Shown one piece after another: positions 33,450 to 45,300 of a DNA stretch of 64,000 nucleotides. A program made the translations under genes and the position numbers. Position 1 is the first letter of the stretch, and the number at the start of each line of letters is the position of its first letter. Below the pieces are notes generated by a model, which ran no database searches, was not told the origin of the DNA, and saw only the letters and a list, made by a program, of their open reading frames with translations. Location: NCBI RefSeq assembly GCF_001659605.2, contig NC_035170.2, positions 186,001-250,000 on the forward strand. Direction: 5' to 3'. This DNA is from Manihot esculenta (lineage: Eukaryota; Streptophyta; Magnoliopsida; Malpighiales; Euphorbiaceae).

Positions 33450-35712
33450 TGTAACGACCCGAAAATCGGACCGCTACCGGCGCTAGGATCCAGATCGGCT
33501 TAAGGCCGCCGGGACCCGTAGCAAGCCTGACATAAAACCTGTAAACCTGTATAATCCCATACATGATCAACAACATACATAAAAATTAAAACTTTTCTTT
33601 CCATGAACATCAACCAAACTCAACCTGCATAAATATTAACATAACTTTGATCCCTCTGTGGGATCTCAACAATGCCCCCAAGGGGTGACATAACATACGT
33701 TGAGTTGGTTTACATAAACATCATCAAAATCTCTGAGATCATGTATTAAAGGGATAGCACAATCTATGGTCAAGCACACACTAACATCCATAAACCTCAT
33801 TACATAACTATACTGTACTTTTACATTACAATTTAATCATGTCCATTGCTAGCTATTACATAAGCAAAACTTCATTACTCTATCCGGACTCCTGCTCTAT
33901 CCTGTACCTGTAAGCCTGGGGGTAAAGGGAGAGGGGTGAGCTAAAAGCCCAGTGAGTAGAACCATAAAACATATTATCAAACATGCTCTTATGAAATGCA
34001 TCATAACACAGACAATTCACATAAGGGTTGGGTGAACTTGTCACCAATTAGTCCAAGCTAACATTGTGCCAGGCCGTAGCATGGGGTCCTGGTCTTCCTG
34101 TCATACATACATTACTTACCATTATCCCAGGGCCTCCTCTGGGCTCCTGGTCTTCGAGTCCCACATTCGTGCCAGGGCGTAGAATGGGGTCCTGGTCTTT
34201 CATTTCCGTGCCAGGCCGTAGAATGGGGTCCTGGTCTTCCTGTCATGGACTAATTGGGTCATCCAAAATTCACCCACATCAACAACAATCGATGCAATGC
34301 GGCATATTCGTGAATACTAATGCAATCATCCTATTTCATATTCATGATGCATGAAACATGATAAAACATTTGATTTAAAAGATTAAGTTTAGTTCCACTC
34401 ACCTCTGGCTGACTCTGACAACACCGAAGCAGCTGAACTCACTGCTGGGGTCCTCGGTTCCTCGGGTCCGAACCTACACAGGTGGACTCAAATGAGGGAC
34501 CAAACATACCTGAACATAACTACAAATTACTCCCCAAAAACCCCCTAAAACATCATGAAACAACCAAGGAAAAACATGCAAAGGAAGGCTGGACAGGGCA
34601 CTTTCGGCGGCAGGTTCGGCGGCCGAAAGTCCCTCCAGAGCCGAAAGTCAGGCAGGTTCGGCGGCACCTTCGGCGGCCGAAACTCCCAGACAGAGAAGAA
34701 ACTCATGCATGTTCGGCGGCCGAAACTGCCAGACAGAGACGAAAGTCTCCTTTTCGGGGGCAAGCTTCGGCAGCCAAAAGGCTGCCTTCCCAGCCATGTT
34801 CGGCGGCCGAAAGTCCTTCGGCTGCCGAACCTGGTTTCTGCCAAAGGGCAGAAACTTGGCTCCCAATGCACATTTCGCCTCTAAGCTTATCAAACATGCA
34901 TCAAACCTATTCTACAACACACAAACACAAGCATACATGTTCCTAGGGGTCTCAAACCATCATAAACCCCATCTACAACACATCAAGCAACTCACATTGT
35001 TCAAGAACACACATTTATACCCATAAACATGACCATAACCTAAACATGCATTCTAACCCATAGATCTTGCATAAAACTTATTTAAAACACATAAGGAGCT
35101 TAAGATCGGCTCTTACCTCTTGAAGATCGAGAGGGAGACGACCTAAACTTGGAGATCCACGAAAATGAGCTCCTGAGTTCCCAAAGCTCCAAAACTTTGC
35201 TCAAAAACTTAAATCTTCAAAACCAAGTTAAAACAAGTGAAAATCTTGAAAGATTTAGAGGAAGAACATCAAAAATGGGTGAGGGACGGCAGAGAGCTCA
35301 CCTTGGCCGAAAATGGGGAAAAGCTCGCCCGTTTTCGGCTAAGGGACCCTTTTATAGTGGCTGGCCAGACCACGTTCGGGGGCCGAATGTGCCTCCGCAT
35401 GCATGTCATGTTCGGCGGCCGAACTTGAGGTTCGGCGGCCGAACCTGGACTTCCCTCACTTATGCTTTCGGGGGCCTAAAGCACACCCGAAACGCATGCA
35501 TGTTCGGCGGCCGAGCTTGAGTTTCGGCGGCCGAACCTGAGTTTTGCTCAAATGCTATTTTCGTGCAAAAACTCATTTTCTTTCATACTTAAAACATAAA
35601 ACACATTAAAACCTTTCATTGAAACATGATTTTACCCTACTAGAGGCTTTCGACACCCGAGATTCCATCGGACGGTAGGAATTCCGGTACCGGAGTCTAG
35701 CCGGGTATTACA
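33450..35712 (-). mobile_element. Family P solo LTR, 2263 bp, in Tat-3 protease
   Basis: Minus orientation; starts TGTAACGACC, ends GGGTATTACA on the plus strand. Perfect 5-bp duplication ACAAC (33445-33449 and 35713-35717). TATA box on the minus strand near 35345-35355. Minisatellite units at about 34065-34245 (GTAGAATGGGGTCCTGGTCT). Confidence 0.95.
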
Positions 35713-36352
35713 ACAACTATCGGGTGAAAAAGATCCTAGTGGATGATGGGAGTAAGGTCAACCTGCTACCCTACCGGGTCTTCCAGCAGATGGGAATCCC
35801 TGAAGAGCAGTTGGTCCAGGATCAGGCACTGATCAAAGGAATCGGAGGAGTCCCAGTACCTGTAGAAGGGAAGGTGAAGCTGGCTCTCACCCTAGGAGAA
35901 GCGCCGAGGATTCGCACTCATTATGCGGTGTTCTTGGTAGTCAAACTTCCTCTGAGCTACAACGCGATATTAGGGAGACCTGCACTATTTGACTTCGAGG
36001 CAGTCACCAGCATTAGATACTTAGCCATGAAATTCCCAACAGAAGTAGGAGTGGGTGTAGTCAGGGGCAGCCAGGAAGAGGCGAGGGCGATATACTTGGC
36101 TACTGTGGCAGAACCGAGTTCGGCCGGAGAAAAGCTAGGCCCAGAGGTACTAGAGGTCAGGGATGAAGAGAAAGAGACCAGAACAGAGCCGATCAGAGAG
36201 CTAGAAACTTTTCCTCTATCAGAAGCAGAGACAGATAAGGTCTTCAGTCTCAATGCCGGCCTCACTGAAGAACAAAAAAACGGAAGTCACGGCCCTGATC
36301 CGAGGTCACGCATCAAGCTTCGCTTGGAAGCCTTCAGACATGCCCGGAATTG
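35713..36352 (+). pseudogene. pol: Tat-3 protease
   Basis: YRVKKILVDDGSKVNLLPYR carries the aspartic protease motif as D-D-G-S (family consensus D-S-G-S), followed by YNAILGRPAL, the second conserved protease block (I-L-G-R). The frame runs to 36351 but goes out of phase at a seven-A run near 36277-36283 (EEQK then nonsense); removing one A gives EEQKTEVTALIRGHASSFAW, the normal linker. So a single-base expansion is the inactivating frameshift here. The protease would release gag and pol products in the particle. Confidence 0.85.
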
Positions 36353-37974
36353 ATTACGAGGTGATGACCCATAAGTTGAACGTTCTCCCCGAAGCCAGGC
36401 CGGTGAAGCAGAAGAAGAGGGTGGTAGGAAGGGAGAAGCAACAGGCCACCAGGGAGGAAGTGTAGAAGTTAGAAGAGGCAGGCTTTATTAGGGAAGTCAT
36501 GTACCCGCAGTGGTTAGCTAATCCTGTACTAGTCAAAAAAGCCAATGGCAAATATAGGATGTGCATAGATTTCACTGACCTGAATCAGGCCTGTCCTAAA
36601 GATTGTTATCCCCTCCTTGATATTAATAAAATGGTCGACTCTACGGCCGGTTTCGATTACATGTCTTCTTTGGATGCTATGTCTGCCTATCATCAAATCC
36701 CAATGGACAGGTTAGATGAAGAAAAGACCTCGTTCATAACAGAAGATGGAACCTACTGCTATAAAGCCATGCCCTTCGGGCTAAAAAACGCCAAAGCAAC
36801 ATACCAAAGACTGATGAACAAAATCTTCAAAAACCAGATCGGCAGAAACGTAGAAGTTTATGTAGACGATATGGTAGTCAAAAGCCTAACTTTCCAGCAG
36901 CACATGGCAGATCTAAGGGAGGTATTCGGGGTGTTAGAACAATACAGAATGAGGCTGAACCCAGCGAAATGTGCCTTCTTCATCAGGGGAGGAAAGTTCC
37001 TGGGATACATGGTAAGTGGGAAAGGCATCGAGCCCAATCCAGAGAAAGTAAAGGCTATACTGAATATGCCCGAGCCAACCTGTGTAAGGGATGTCCAGAG
37101 ACTGACTGGGAGAGTAGTGGCGTTAAATCGCTTTATGTCAAGATCAGCAGAGAAATGCTTGCCATTCTTCAAGAAGTTGAGGAAAGTGCCGAACTTCGAA
37201 TGGACAGAGGATTGCCAAGAAGCTTTCAAAGAGCTCAAAAGCTATCTCAGCTCGCCCCACGTGCTTAGTAGCCCCTTAGAAGGAGAAGAACTTCTGATAT
37301 ATTTGGCAGCCTCTGAACAAGCAGTCAGTGCAGTATTGGTAAGGGTAGAAGAAGGAGAACAAAAGCCCGTCTTCTACGTCAGTAAGGTGCTTAAAGATGC
37401 CGAGGCCAGATATTTGAACATTGAAAAGATAGCATATGCTCTATTGCTCGCAGTCCAGAAGTTCAGGGTTTATTTGGAAAGCCACCAGGGAATAGTAATG
37501 ACAGACCAATCCCTGAAGAAGATTCTATATAGGCCGAAAACATCAGGTCGGATGTTGGCTTGGTCCGTTGAGATTAGCCCTTACTGCCTAAAGTATCGAC
37601 CTCGGACCGCCATAAAATCTCAGGCCCTTGCTGACTTCATAGCAGAGTGCACATTCAATGAAGAGCAGGGAGAGTCATCGTCAAAAGCATCGAGGAATGG
37701 GGGAGAAGGAGAGCCTTTCCAGGAGTTCAACTGGAAGTTGTATGTAGACGGAGCATCGGGCACTGGGGGCAGCGGCGCAGGAATAATACTTAAAGGACCT
37801 GAAGAATTTAAGATCTGCTACGCCTTGCGCCTAGAATTCAAGGCCTCTAATAACGTGGCAGAATATGAAGCCCTAATAAATGGGATGCTGGTGGCAATGG
37901 AGGTAGGGACAACTGACCTCGAAGTGAATAGTGACTCCCAGCTGGTGATCAATCAGATAACTGGAGCGTATTAG
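36253..37974 (+). CDS. pol: Tat-3 reverse transcriptase, RNase H and start of second RNase H
   Basis: 36253-36465 holds the linker (FAWKPSDMPGIDYEVMTHKL) ending in a TAG at 36463. From 36466 the frame is open to 37974. RT: NPVLVKKANGKYRMCIDFTD, YHQIPMD, MPFGLKNAKATYQRL, catalytic EVYVDDMVV (near 36855), FLGYMVSGKGIEPNPEK. First RNase H: the usual F-x-D-A-S is LIYLAASEQ, so the first catalytic Asp is replaced, as is usual in this lineage. Then YRPRTAIKSQALADFIAECT and the second, archaeal-type RNase H: WKLYVDGASG, NNVAEYEALINGM, LEVNSDSQLVINQ, with acidic residues intact. A TAG at 37972 (normally GAG, Glu) ends the frame, but reading continues in phase beyond it. The dual RNase H is diagnostic of Tat elements. 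Only two nonsense mutations separate it from an open pol. Confidence 0.92.
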
Positions 37975-39432
37975 GCCAGAGACCCAACCATGCAGAATTA
38001 TCTGGCAGAGGTAAAAGCCATAGAGGCCGAGCTCAGGGGCCGGGGAGTCATCATCAAGTACCAAAGAATACCTCGGGAGGAGAATGAGGAAGCAGACCTG
38101 CTTAGTCGGTTGTCCAAGGAAGAACTAGAACAGCTCCCTGATGAAGTATACATACAGCATGTCAGCACGCCCGCCTTTAATAAAATAACCATGGTGTTGC
38201 AGGTAGAACAAAGCCAGACCTGGATGACCCCATACCTGGAATATCTGGAGAAGGGGAAACTCCCTGAAGACAAGGATGAAGCAAGAAAGATAGCAGCTCG
38301 TGCTGCTAATTACCAAGCAGTAAGGGGGACCCTGTATAGAAGGGGGAAATCCAGCCCGTGGCTCCAATGTGTAAGCCCGGAGGAGGCAATAAAGGTGATG
38401 GAAGAAATACACAAGGGGATGTGTGGAGCTCACGAAGGAGCAGGAACGCTGGCCAATAAAATATTCAGGCAAGGGTACTATTGGCCCACTGTTAAAAAAG
38501 AGGCGAAAGAGTTCGTCCGGAAATGCAACGTATGCCAGAGGTTTGCCAACGCCATCAATGTCCCAGCCACTCCTCAATCCAGCATATCCAGCCCATGGCC
38601 GTTCTCACAATGGGGAATAGACATCTTGGGGCCATTTCCCAAAACCACGGGGCAGAAAAAGTTTGTAGTGGTGGCTGTGGAGTACTTCTCGAAATGGCCA
38701 GAGGCGGAGCCAATCCCCACAATCACAGCCCGCAAGATGATAGACTTTGTATGGGGGAACATCATTTGCAGATTTGGCATACCAAGGGTGCTCATCTCAG
38801 ATAACGGCAAGCAATTTGACTGCAACGCCTTCAGGGCATTTACGGCAAACATGGGCATATGGCACAAGTTCTCTTTAGTGGCCCATCCTCAGACTAATGG
38901 TCAAACGGAGGTTACTAACAGAGCTATCCTCCAAGGATTAAAGAAGAGGCTGGATGGGGCAAAGGCGAACTGGGCCGAAGAGCTCAACAGTATTCTGTGG
39001 GCACTCCGAACTACCCCCAGAGTGTCCAGTAAAGAAATGCCTTTTGCACTGGCTTTCGGTACAGAGGCCGTAGTCCCAGTCGAGCTACAAGTCCCCACTC
39101 ATCGAGTCCAATTTGCTAACGAAAACACTAACGGTGACAAGTTAAGGAACAACTTGGACGCTCTCGAAGAAATTAGGGAGGCAGCTCAAGTCCGAACTGC
39201 TGCTTATCAACAACGAGCAGCCCGTTATTACAACCAAAGGGTCAGGGAAAGAAGTCTAAAGGTGGGAGACCTGGCCCTAAGAAACTTAAAGGCTACGGGA
39301 AAAAGAGCGGCAGTGGGCAAGTTAGCACCGACCTGGGAGGGCCCATTCAGGATAACAAAAGTGGTTAAGCCAGGAGTATACCGAATTGAAGATATGCAGG
39401 GAAACCTTGAGCCCCACGCTTGGAATATCTAG
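37975..39432 (+). CDS. pol: Tat-3 integrase (with end of second RNase H)
   Basis: Open in the same phase as the RT after the TAG at 37972. The start is the second RNase H tail (MQNYLAEVKAIEAELRGRGV, then IPREENEEADLLSRL, whose Asp is the last catalytic residue). Integrase follows: H-x-x-x-x-x-H zinc motif (HKGMCGAHEGAGTL) with CNVCQRF, core WGIDILGPF (Asp), LISDNGKQF (Asp) and TNGQTEVTNR (Glu) with normal spacing, and the C-terminal domain KVGDLALRNLKAT, GKLAPTWEGPFRITKV, PGVYRIED. It stops at a TAG (39430-39432) in HAWNI-stop-HLKRYF, where relatives have Gln, so only about seven residues are lost. The core triad is intact. ATG 37990 is simply the first Met. Confidence 0.92.
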   Translation, partial: ARDPTMQNYLAEVKAIEAELRGRGVIIKYQRIPREENEEADLLSRLSKEELEQLPDEVYIQHVSTPAFNKITMVLQVEQSQTWMTPYLEYLEKGKLPEDKDEARKIAARAANYQAVRGTLYRRGKSSPWLQCVSPEEAIKVMEEIHKGMCGAHEGAGTLANKIFRQGYYWPTVKKEAKEFVRKCNVCQRFANAINVPATPQSSISSPWPFSQWGIDILGPFPKTTGQKKFVVVAVEYFSKWPEAEPIPTITARKMIDFVWGNIICRFGIPRVLISDNGKQFDCNAFRAFTANMGIWHKFSLVAHPQTNGQTEVTNRAILQGLKKRLDGAKANWAEELNSILWALRTTPRVSSKEMPFALAFGTEAVVPVELQVPTHRVQFANENTNGDKLRNNLDALEEIREAAQVRTAAYQQRAARYYNQRVRERSLKVGDLALRNLKATGKRAAVGKLAPTWEGPFRITKVVKPGVYRIEDMQGNLEPHAWNI

Positions 39433-39585
39433 CACCTGAAGAGATATTTCCCCTGAAATATTTGTAAAGAAAAGCATTGTACTCTGAAAAACATGAATGA
39501 ATAAAATAACATTATTCCTTACGCAACGAGATTGTCTCTATTATTGTGAATGATTAATTCCCTGTAGAAAAGAAAGAACAAGGCT

Positions 39586-39879
39586 AAAGAAGACCCTGAG
39601 ACATAGAGACCTCAGAGGTAGAAGACCGGGATCCCTAAGATCTCCCGGATACAAGTCCAGGATCCCCAAGATCTCCTGGCAAAGAAGACCCTGAGACATA
39701 GAGACCTCAGAGGTAGAAGGCCGGGATCCCCAAGATCTCCCGGATACAAGTCTAGGATCCCCAAGATCTCCTGGCAAAGAAGACCCTGAGATATAGAGAC
39801 CTCAGAGGTAGAAGACCGGGATCCCTAAGATCTCCCGGATACAAGTCCAGGATCCCCAAGATCTCCTAGCAAAGAAGAC
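39586..39879 (+). repeat. 95-bp tandem repeats, Tat-3 3' region (left part)
   Basis: Units start at 39586, 39681, 39776 and 39871 (AAAGAAGACCCTGAG), exactly 95 bp apart and nearly identical, with GATCTCCCGGATACAAGT inside each. Low divergence between units suggests recent expansion. The array is cut by the family P element and resumes at 48171. The ORF here is a repeat artefact. Confidence 0.92.
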
Positions 39880-42043
39880 TGTAATACCCGGCTAGACTCC
39901 GGTATCGGAATTCCTACCGTCCGGTGGAATTTGGGTGTCGGAAACCTCTAGAAGGGTAAAAGCATGTTTTTATAAAATGTTTTCATGTATTTTAATGTTT
40001 TAAGTATGATTTTAAATAAGTTGTTGCATGAAAATTCTTTAAGGAAAAACCCAGGTTCGGCCGCCGAAACTCACTTTCGGCCGCCGAACATGCATGGACT
40101 TTGGGAGGCACGTTAGGCCCCCGAAAGTCTAAGTGAGGGAAGTGCAGGTTCGGCCGCCGAACCTTATGTTCGGCCGCCGAACATTGCATGGATGCGGAGG
40201 CACATTCGGCCCCCGAACGTGGCCTGGCCAGCCACTATAAAAGGGTCCCCTTGGTCCGCACGGGCGAGCTTTTTCTCTCCCATTGTCGGCCAAGGTGAGT
40301 CTCCACCGCTCCTCCCTCGATCTTGAGCGTTTCCTCTAGATCTTTCATGGTTTTAACAAGTTTTCATCTTGCTTTGAAGTTTTTTTAAGCTTTTGAATCG
40401 AGTTTTGAGCTTGGAGGCCCAAGGAGCTAGATTTCTCCCAACTCCAAGTTAGATCGCCTCTACTTTCGATCTTCAAGAGGTAAGGGTCGATCTTGAACTC
40501 TTGTAATGTTTTAAATAAGTTTCATGTAAGATTCATGGGGTAGAATGGCATGTTTGGGGATATATGTATATTTGAGTAAATGTTAGGTTTTTGAGGTTTG
40601 TTGAACAATGTAGCTTGATTGTGTGTGATTGAAGTGTTGTAGATGGGGTATATGCATGTTTGAGACCCCTAGGAACTTGTATGTGTGCTTTGGTTGAGAT
40701 ATATGCATGATGTATGGTTTTGGGAGGCAGGAGGTTCATTTGAACCAAGTTTCTGCCGTTTGGCAGAAACCAGGTTCGGCAGCCGAAGGGAGTTTCGGCC
40801 GCCGAACCCCTCTTGTGGAGGCAGCTTTCGGCTGCCGAAGGTGCCCCCGAAAAGAGACTTTCGTCTCTGTCCGGCACTTTCGGCCGCCGAAGGTGCCGCC
40901 GAACCTAGCTGAGTTTCGTCTCTGTCCAGGACTTTCGGCCGCCGAAGGTGCCGCCGAAGGTGCCCTGTTCAGCCATTTCATGCATATTTTCTGTGATGTC
41001 TTCATGATGTTTTAGGGGGTTTTTGGGGGATATATTAGAGTTATGTTTATATATGTTTGGTCCCTCATTGGAGTCCACCTGTGTAGGTTCGGACCCGAGG
41101 AACCGAGGACCCCAGCAGTGAGTGAGCTGCTTCAGTGTCTGGTCAGAGCTAGCCAGAGGTGAGTGGAAACAAGCTTAATGTTTTAAATCAAGTAATTAAA
41201 TGTTTTGAGCATGCCTCACGCATCATGATGATATGTAATAGGATGATTGCATTAGTTCACGAATATGTTGCATTGCATTTTCCTTTGCGCTTGTGGGTGA
41301 ATGCTGTATGATCCAATTAGTCCACGAGACTTATGTATGTTATGACAGGAAGACCAGGACCCCATGCTACGGCCTGGCACGAGACTTTATAGATGATATG
41401 ACAGGAAGACCAGGACCCCATGCTACGGCCTGGCAAGAGACTATGTTGGGACTAATTGGTGACAGGTTCACCCTTGATGTGGATTGTCTGTGATATGATG
41501 CATTTCATGAAAGCATGAACTTTAATATAATGTTTTTAGTTTCTGCTCACTGGGCTTTTAGCTCACCCCTCTCCCCTAACCCCCAGGTTTGCAGGTACGG
41601 GATTGATAGAGAAGAAAAGAAGAGAAAAGTCATATGTATGTAATAGCTAGAGTATGTGGACATGACAAATGATAAGAATGTAATTATGTTGTTGAGGATA
41701 GAGTTGTGCTTGACCATAGTATATGTTAATTCCTTGGTATGTACATGATCTTGTGTTTTGATATTGATGTAAACCAACTCACCATATGATGTATAGCCCT
41801 TGAGGCTTTGATGAGATCCCACAGAGGGATTAATGTTTATGTATATGATGAATACAGTGCATGCACAGGTTGAGTTTGGTGTATGAAGAAAAAGAAAAGT
41901 TTTTAATTCTTATGTATGTTTGTTGATCATGTATGGGATTAAACAGGTAAACAGGATGTATGTAGGCTTGCTACGGGTTCCGGCGGCCTTAAGCCGACCT
42001 GAATCCTAGCGCCGGTAGCGGTCCGGATTTCCGGGGCGTTACA
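39880..42043 (+). repeat. 5' LTR of the 39880 family P element
   Basis: TATA box CTATAAAAGG at about 40234; four upstream palindromes (two pairs, about 40053-40180), then a second cluster at about 40770-40960. Two minisatellite units (GACCAGGACCCCATGCTACG) lie at 41350 and 41410. The conserved CAAGAGGTAAG at 40474-40484 looks like a 5' splice site. Confidence 0.93.
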
Positions 42044-42046
42044 GAG

Positions 42047-42058
42047 TGGTATCAGAGC
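42047..42058 (+). promoter_or_regulatory. Primer-binding site for initiator tRNA-Met
   Basis: TGGTATCAGAGC three bases after the 5' LTR, as in the other family P copies. About 250 bp of leader follows before the gag start. Confidence 0.93.
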
Positions 42059-42306
42059 CCTAGGTTCATATGGTCGGACCTAGAGTGTCGGGCTCATAGA
42101 TGTTATAGAAGGTCAAGCACAATAGGAAAAGTCATGTCCACTAGGATAGGATGTAGAGTCCTGTCTTGCTATGATGATATGATATGCCATGATAAAATGC
42201 ATGTGCATAAGTGATGTGATATGTATGTGATGAGGGTTCATGTGTGCCCACATGAATCATATGATGCTAATGTTTATGTGATGTTTACTGTTTCTCAGAA
42301 AACAGG

Positions 42307-45300
42307 ATGAGAGGAACCCGTCGATCTGCGCGATTGACTGGAATGCCACCTCAGGACGAGGGCACTGATGCCCGTCCTTCAACATTGCCTAGGGCAATGT
42401 CAAGTAGGTCCAACAGGGACCGAGCAGTGAGAGACCCTAGAAGGTCTTTAGACCTGGGTAGAAGCAGATCAGTCAGAGGAACAGTTCAAGGAGGAGCGTC
42501 AGAGGATATGGGGGATGATATGGACCCGGGTGCATCTCACTCTTTTATTGCACCGAGAGCCGTTCAGAGGTTAGGGTTGATGGTCTCTGGGTTAGAGTGT
42601 CCCCTATGGGTCAGTGGACCCAAGTGTGACCCGTCGGTTGCAGAGTCAGTCTGCCAGTGTAGTCCAGTTTTTATAGAGGGAAGATGCTTGTCCGCCGACC
42701 TTGTGGTTCTAGATTTGACAGACTTTGACGTCATTCTAGGGATGGATTGGCTATCTACCCATGGTGCTACCTTGGACTGCAGGGACAAGGTAGTTAAGTT
42801 CAGATGTCAGGATGGGTCAGAGATCGTCTTCAGAGGAGACAAGAGGGGTACACCTAGAGGACTGATATCAGCTCTTCAGGCTCGTAGGTTGCTTAGGAGG
42901 GGATGTCAGGGGTTTTTGGCTCATGTGAGGGAACTAGACAGTCAGGTTAGAGAGCCCGCCTCAGTGCCAGTGGTCAATGAGTTTTTAGATGTTTTCCCAG
43001 ACGAGCTTCCAGGACTACCACCTGCAAGGGAGATAGAGTTTGAAATAGAGCTGATGCCTGGAACTAGGCCTATCTCTATCCCTCCCTACAGGATGGCACC
43101 AGCTGAGATGAAAGAATTGAAAGAACAGTTGCAGGAACTGGTAGACAAGGGTTTCATCCGACCGAGTACCTCACCTTGGGGTGCTCCAGTACTCTTTGTG
43201 AAGAAAAAGGATGGATCCCTCAGGCTTTGTATCGACTACAGGCAGTTGAACAAAGTCACCATCAAGAATAAGTACCCATTGCCAAGGATCGACGATCTAT
43301 TCGACCAGCTAGTAGGAGCGGGTTGTTTCTCCAAAATAGATCTGAGATCTGGGTACCATCAGCTGAGGATAAGGGAAGAAGACATACCAAGGACAGCTTT
43401 CAGGACCAGATATGGGCACTATGAGTTCCTTGTAATGCCGTTTGGGTTAACTAACGCCCCTGCAGCATTCATGGACCTCATGAACAGAGTATTCAGACCA
43501 TACCTGGATCACTTCGTTATTGTCTTCATAGATGATATTTTAGTGTATTCCAGGAATGCAGAGGAGCATGCCCATCATCTGAGGATTGTATTACAGACCT
43601 TGAGGGAACATGGCTTGTATGCTAAGTTCTCCAAGTGTGAGTTCTGGTTAAGGAGCATATCATTCTTGGGGCATATAGTGTCAGAGAATGGAATAGAGGT
43701 AGACCCCAAGAAAGTAGAGGCTGTGACTAACTGGCCCAGACCCACCTCAGTGACAGAGATCAGAAGTTTCTTGGGTTTGGCTGGTTATTACAGGAGGTTC
43801 GTGCAGGACTTCTCCAAAATTGCAGCTCCTTTAACCAGATTGACCAGAAAGAATCAGAGGTTCGAGTGGACCGATCGATGTGAAGAAAGCTTTGAGGAGC
43901 TCAAGAAGAGGTTGACTTCAGCACCAGTGTTAGCTCTGCCAACTAGCAATGAGGACTTCACAGTGTTCTGTGATGCATCCAGAGTAGGCTTGGGTTGTGT
44001 GTTGATGCAGAATGGTAGGGTGATCGCTTATGCTTCTAGACAGCTAAAGAGGCATGAGATGAATTACCCCACACACGATCTGGAGATGGCAGCGGTTATC
44101 TTTGCCCTCAAGATGTGGAGGCATTACCTCTATGGGGTAAAATGTGAGATCTTCACAGATCATAAGAGCCTGCAGCACATCTTGAGTCAGAGAGATTTGA
44201 ACTTGAGGCAGAGGAGATGGGTAGAACTGCTCAGTGACTATGATTGTAAGATACAGTACCATCCGGGTAAGGCTAATGTAGTAGCTGATGCCTTAAGCCG
44301 GAAATCACTTGGCAGTCTATCCCACATCACGGCAGAGAGGAGACCGGTGGTGAAGGAATTTTATAAGCTCATTGAGGAAGGTCTACAGATGGAGTTGTCT
44401 GGTACAGGTGCTTTGATTGCACAGATGAAAGTAACACCCGTGTTTCTAGAGCAGGTAGCTCAGAAACAGCATGAGGACCCAGAGTTAGTGAAGATTGCCA
44501 GGACTGTTCAGTCAGGCAAAAACAGTGAATTCAGATTCGACAGTAAGGGGATCCTCCGCTATGGGAATAGACTATGTGTACCAGATAACATCGGACTTAA
44601 AGGAGACATTATGAGAGAGGCTCATAATGTAAGATACAGCATTCACCCTGGAGCCACCAAGATGTATCAAGATCTGAAGAGAGTGTACTGGTGGCCAGCT
44701 ATGAAGAGGGAAGTGGCACAATTCGTGTCAGCCTGCGAAATATGTCAGAGGGTGAAGCTGGAACATCAGAAGCCGGCTGGAATGCTTAACCCGCTACCGA
44801 TTCCAGAGTGGAAATGGGAGAATGTTGCTATGGATTTTGTAGTGGGGTTACCGGCAATATCCAACAGACTAGACTCCATATGGGTGATTGTGGACAGACT
44901 CACCAAATCTGCTCACTTCATTCCAGTTAGGAGCAACTACTCTGTGGATAAGTTAGCGCAGGTTTATGTGGATGAGATTGTCAGACTACACGGGGTCCCG
45001 GTATCTATAGTGTCAGATAGAGGGCCCCAGTTCACCTCCAGGTTTTGGCGGAGTCTGCAGAGTGCTATGGGTACTAGGTTGGATTTCAGCACTGCCTTCC
45101 ACCCACAGACAGACGGACAGTCAGAGAGGACCATCCAGACCGTAGAAGATATGCTCAGAATGTGTGTGCTAGATTTTGGCGGTTCTTGGAAGCAACATCT
45201 ACCTTTGGTGGAGTTTGCCTACAATAACAGCTATCATGCTAGCATAGGGATGGCTCCATATGAAGCTTTGTATGGGAGGAAGTGCAGGTCACCCGTTTGC

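Noticed and set aside
36253..39432. Envelope-bearing retrovirus-like or pararetrovirus insertion
   Set aside because: The pol order and dual RNase H fit Tat Ty3/gypsy. No envelope-like ORF follows integrase in the sense direction, and no movement or coat protein of a pararetrovirus is seen.
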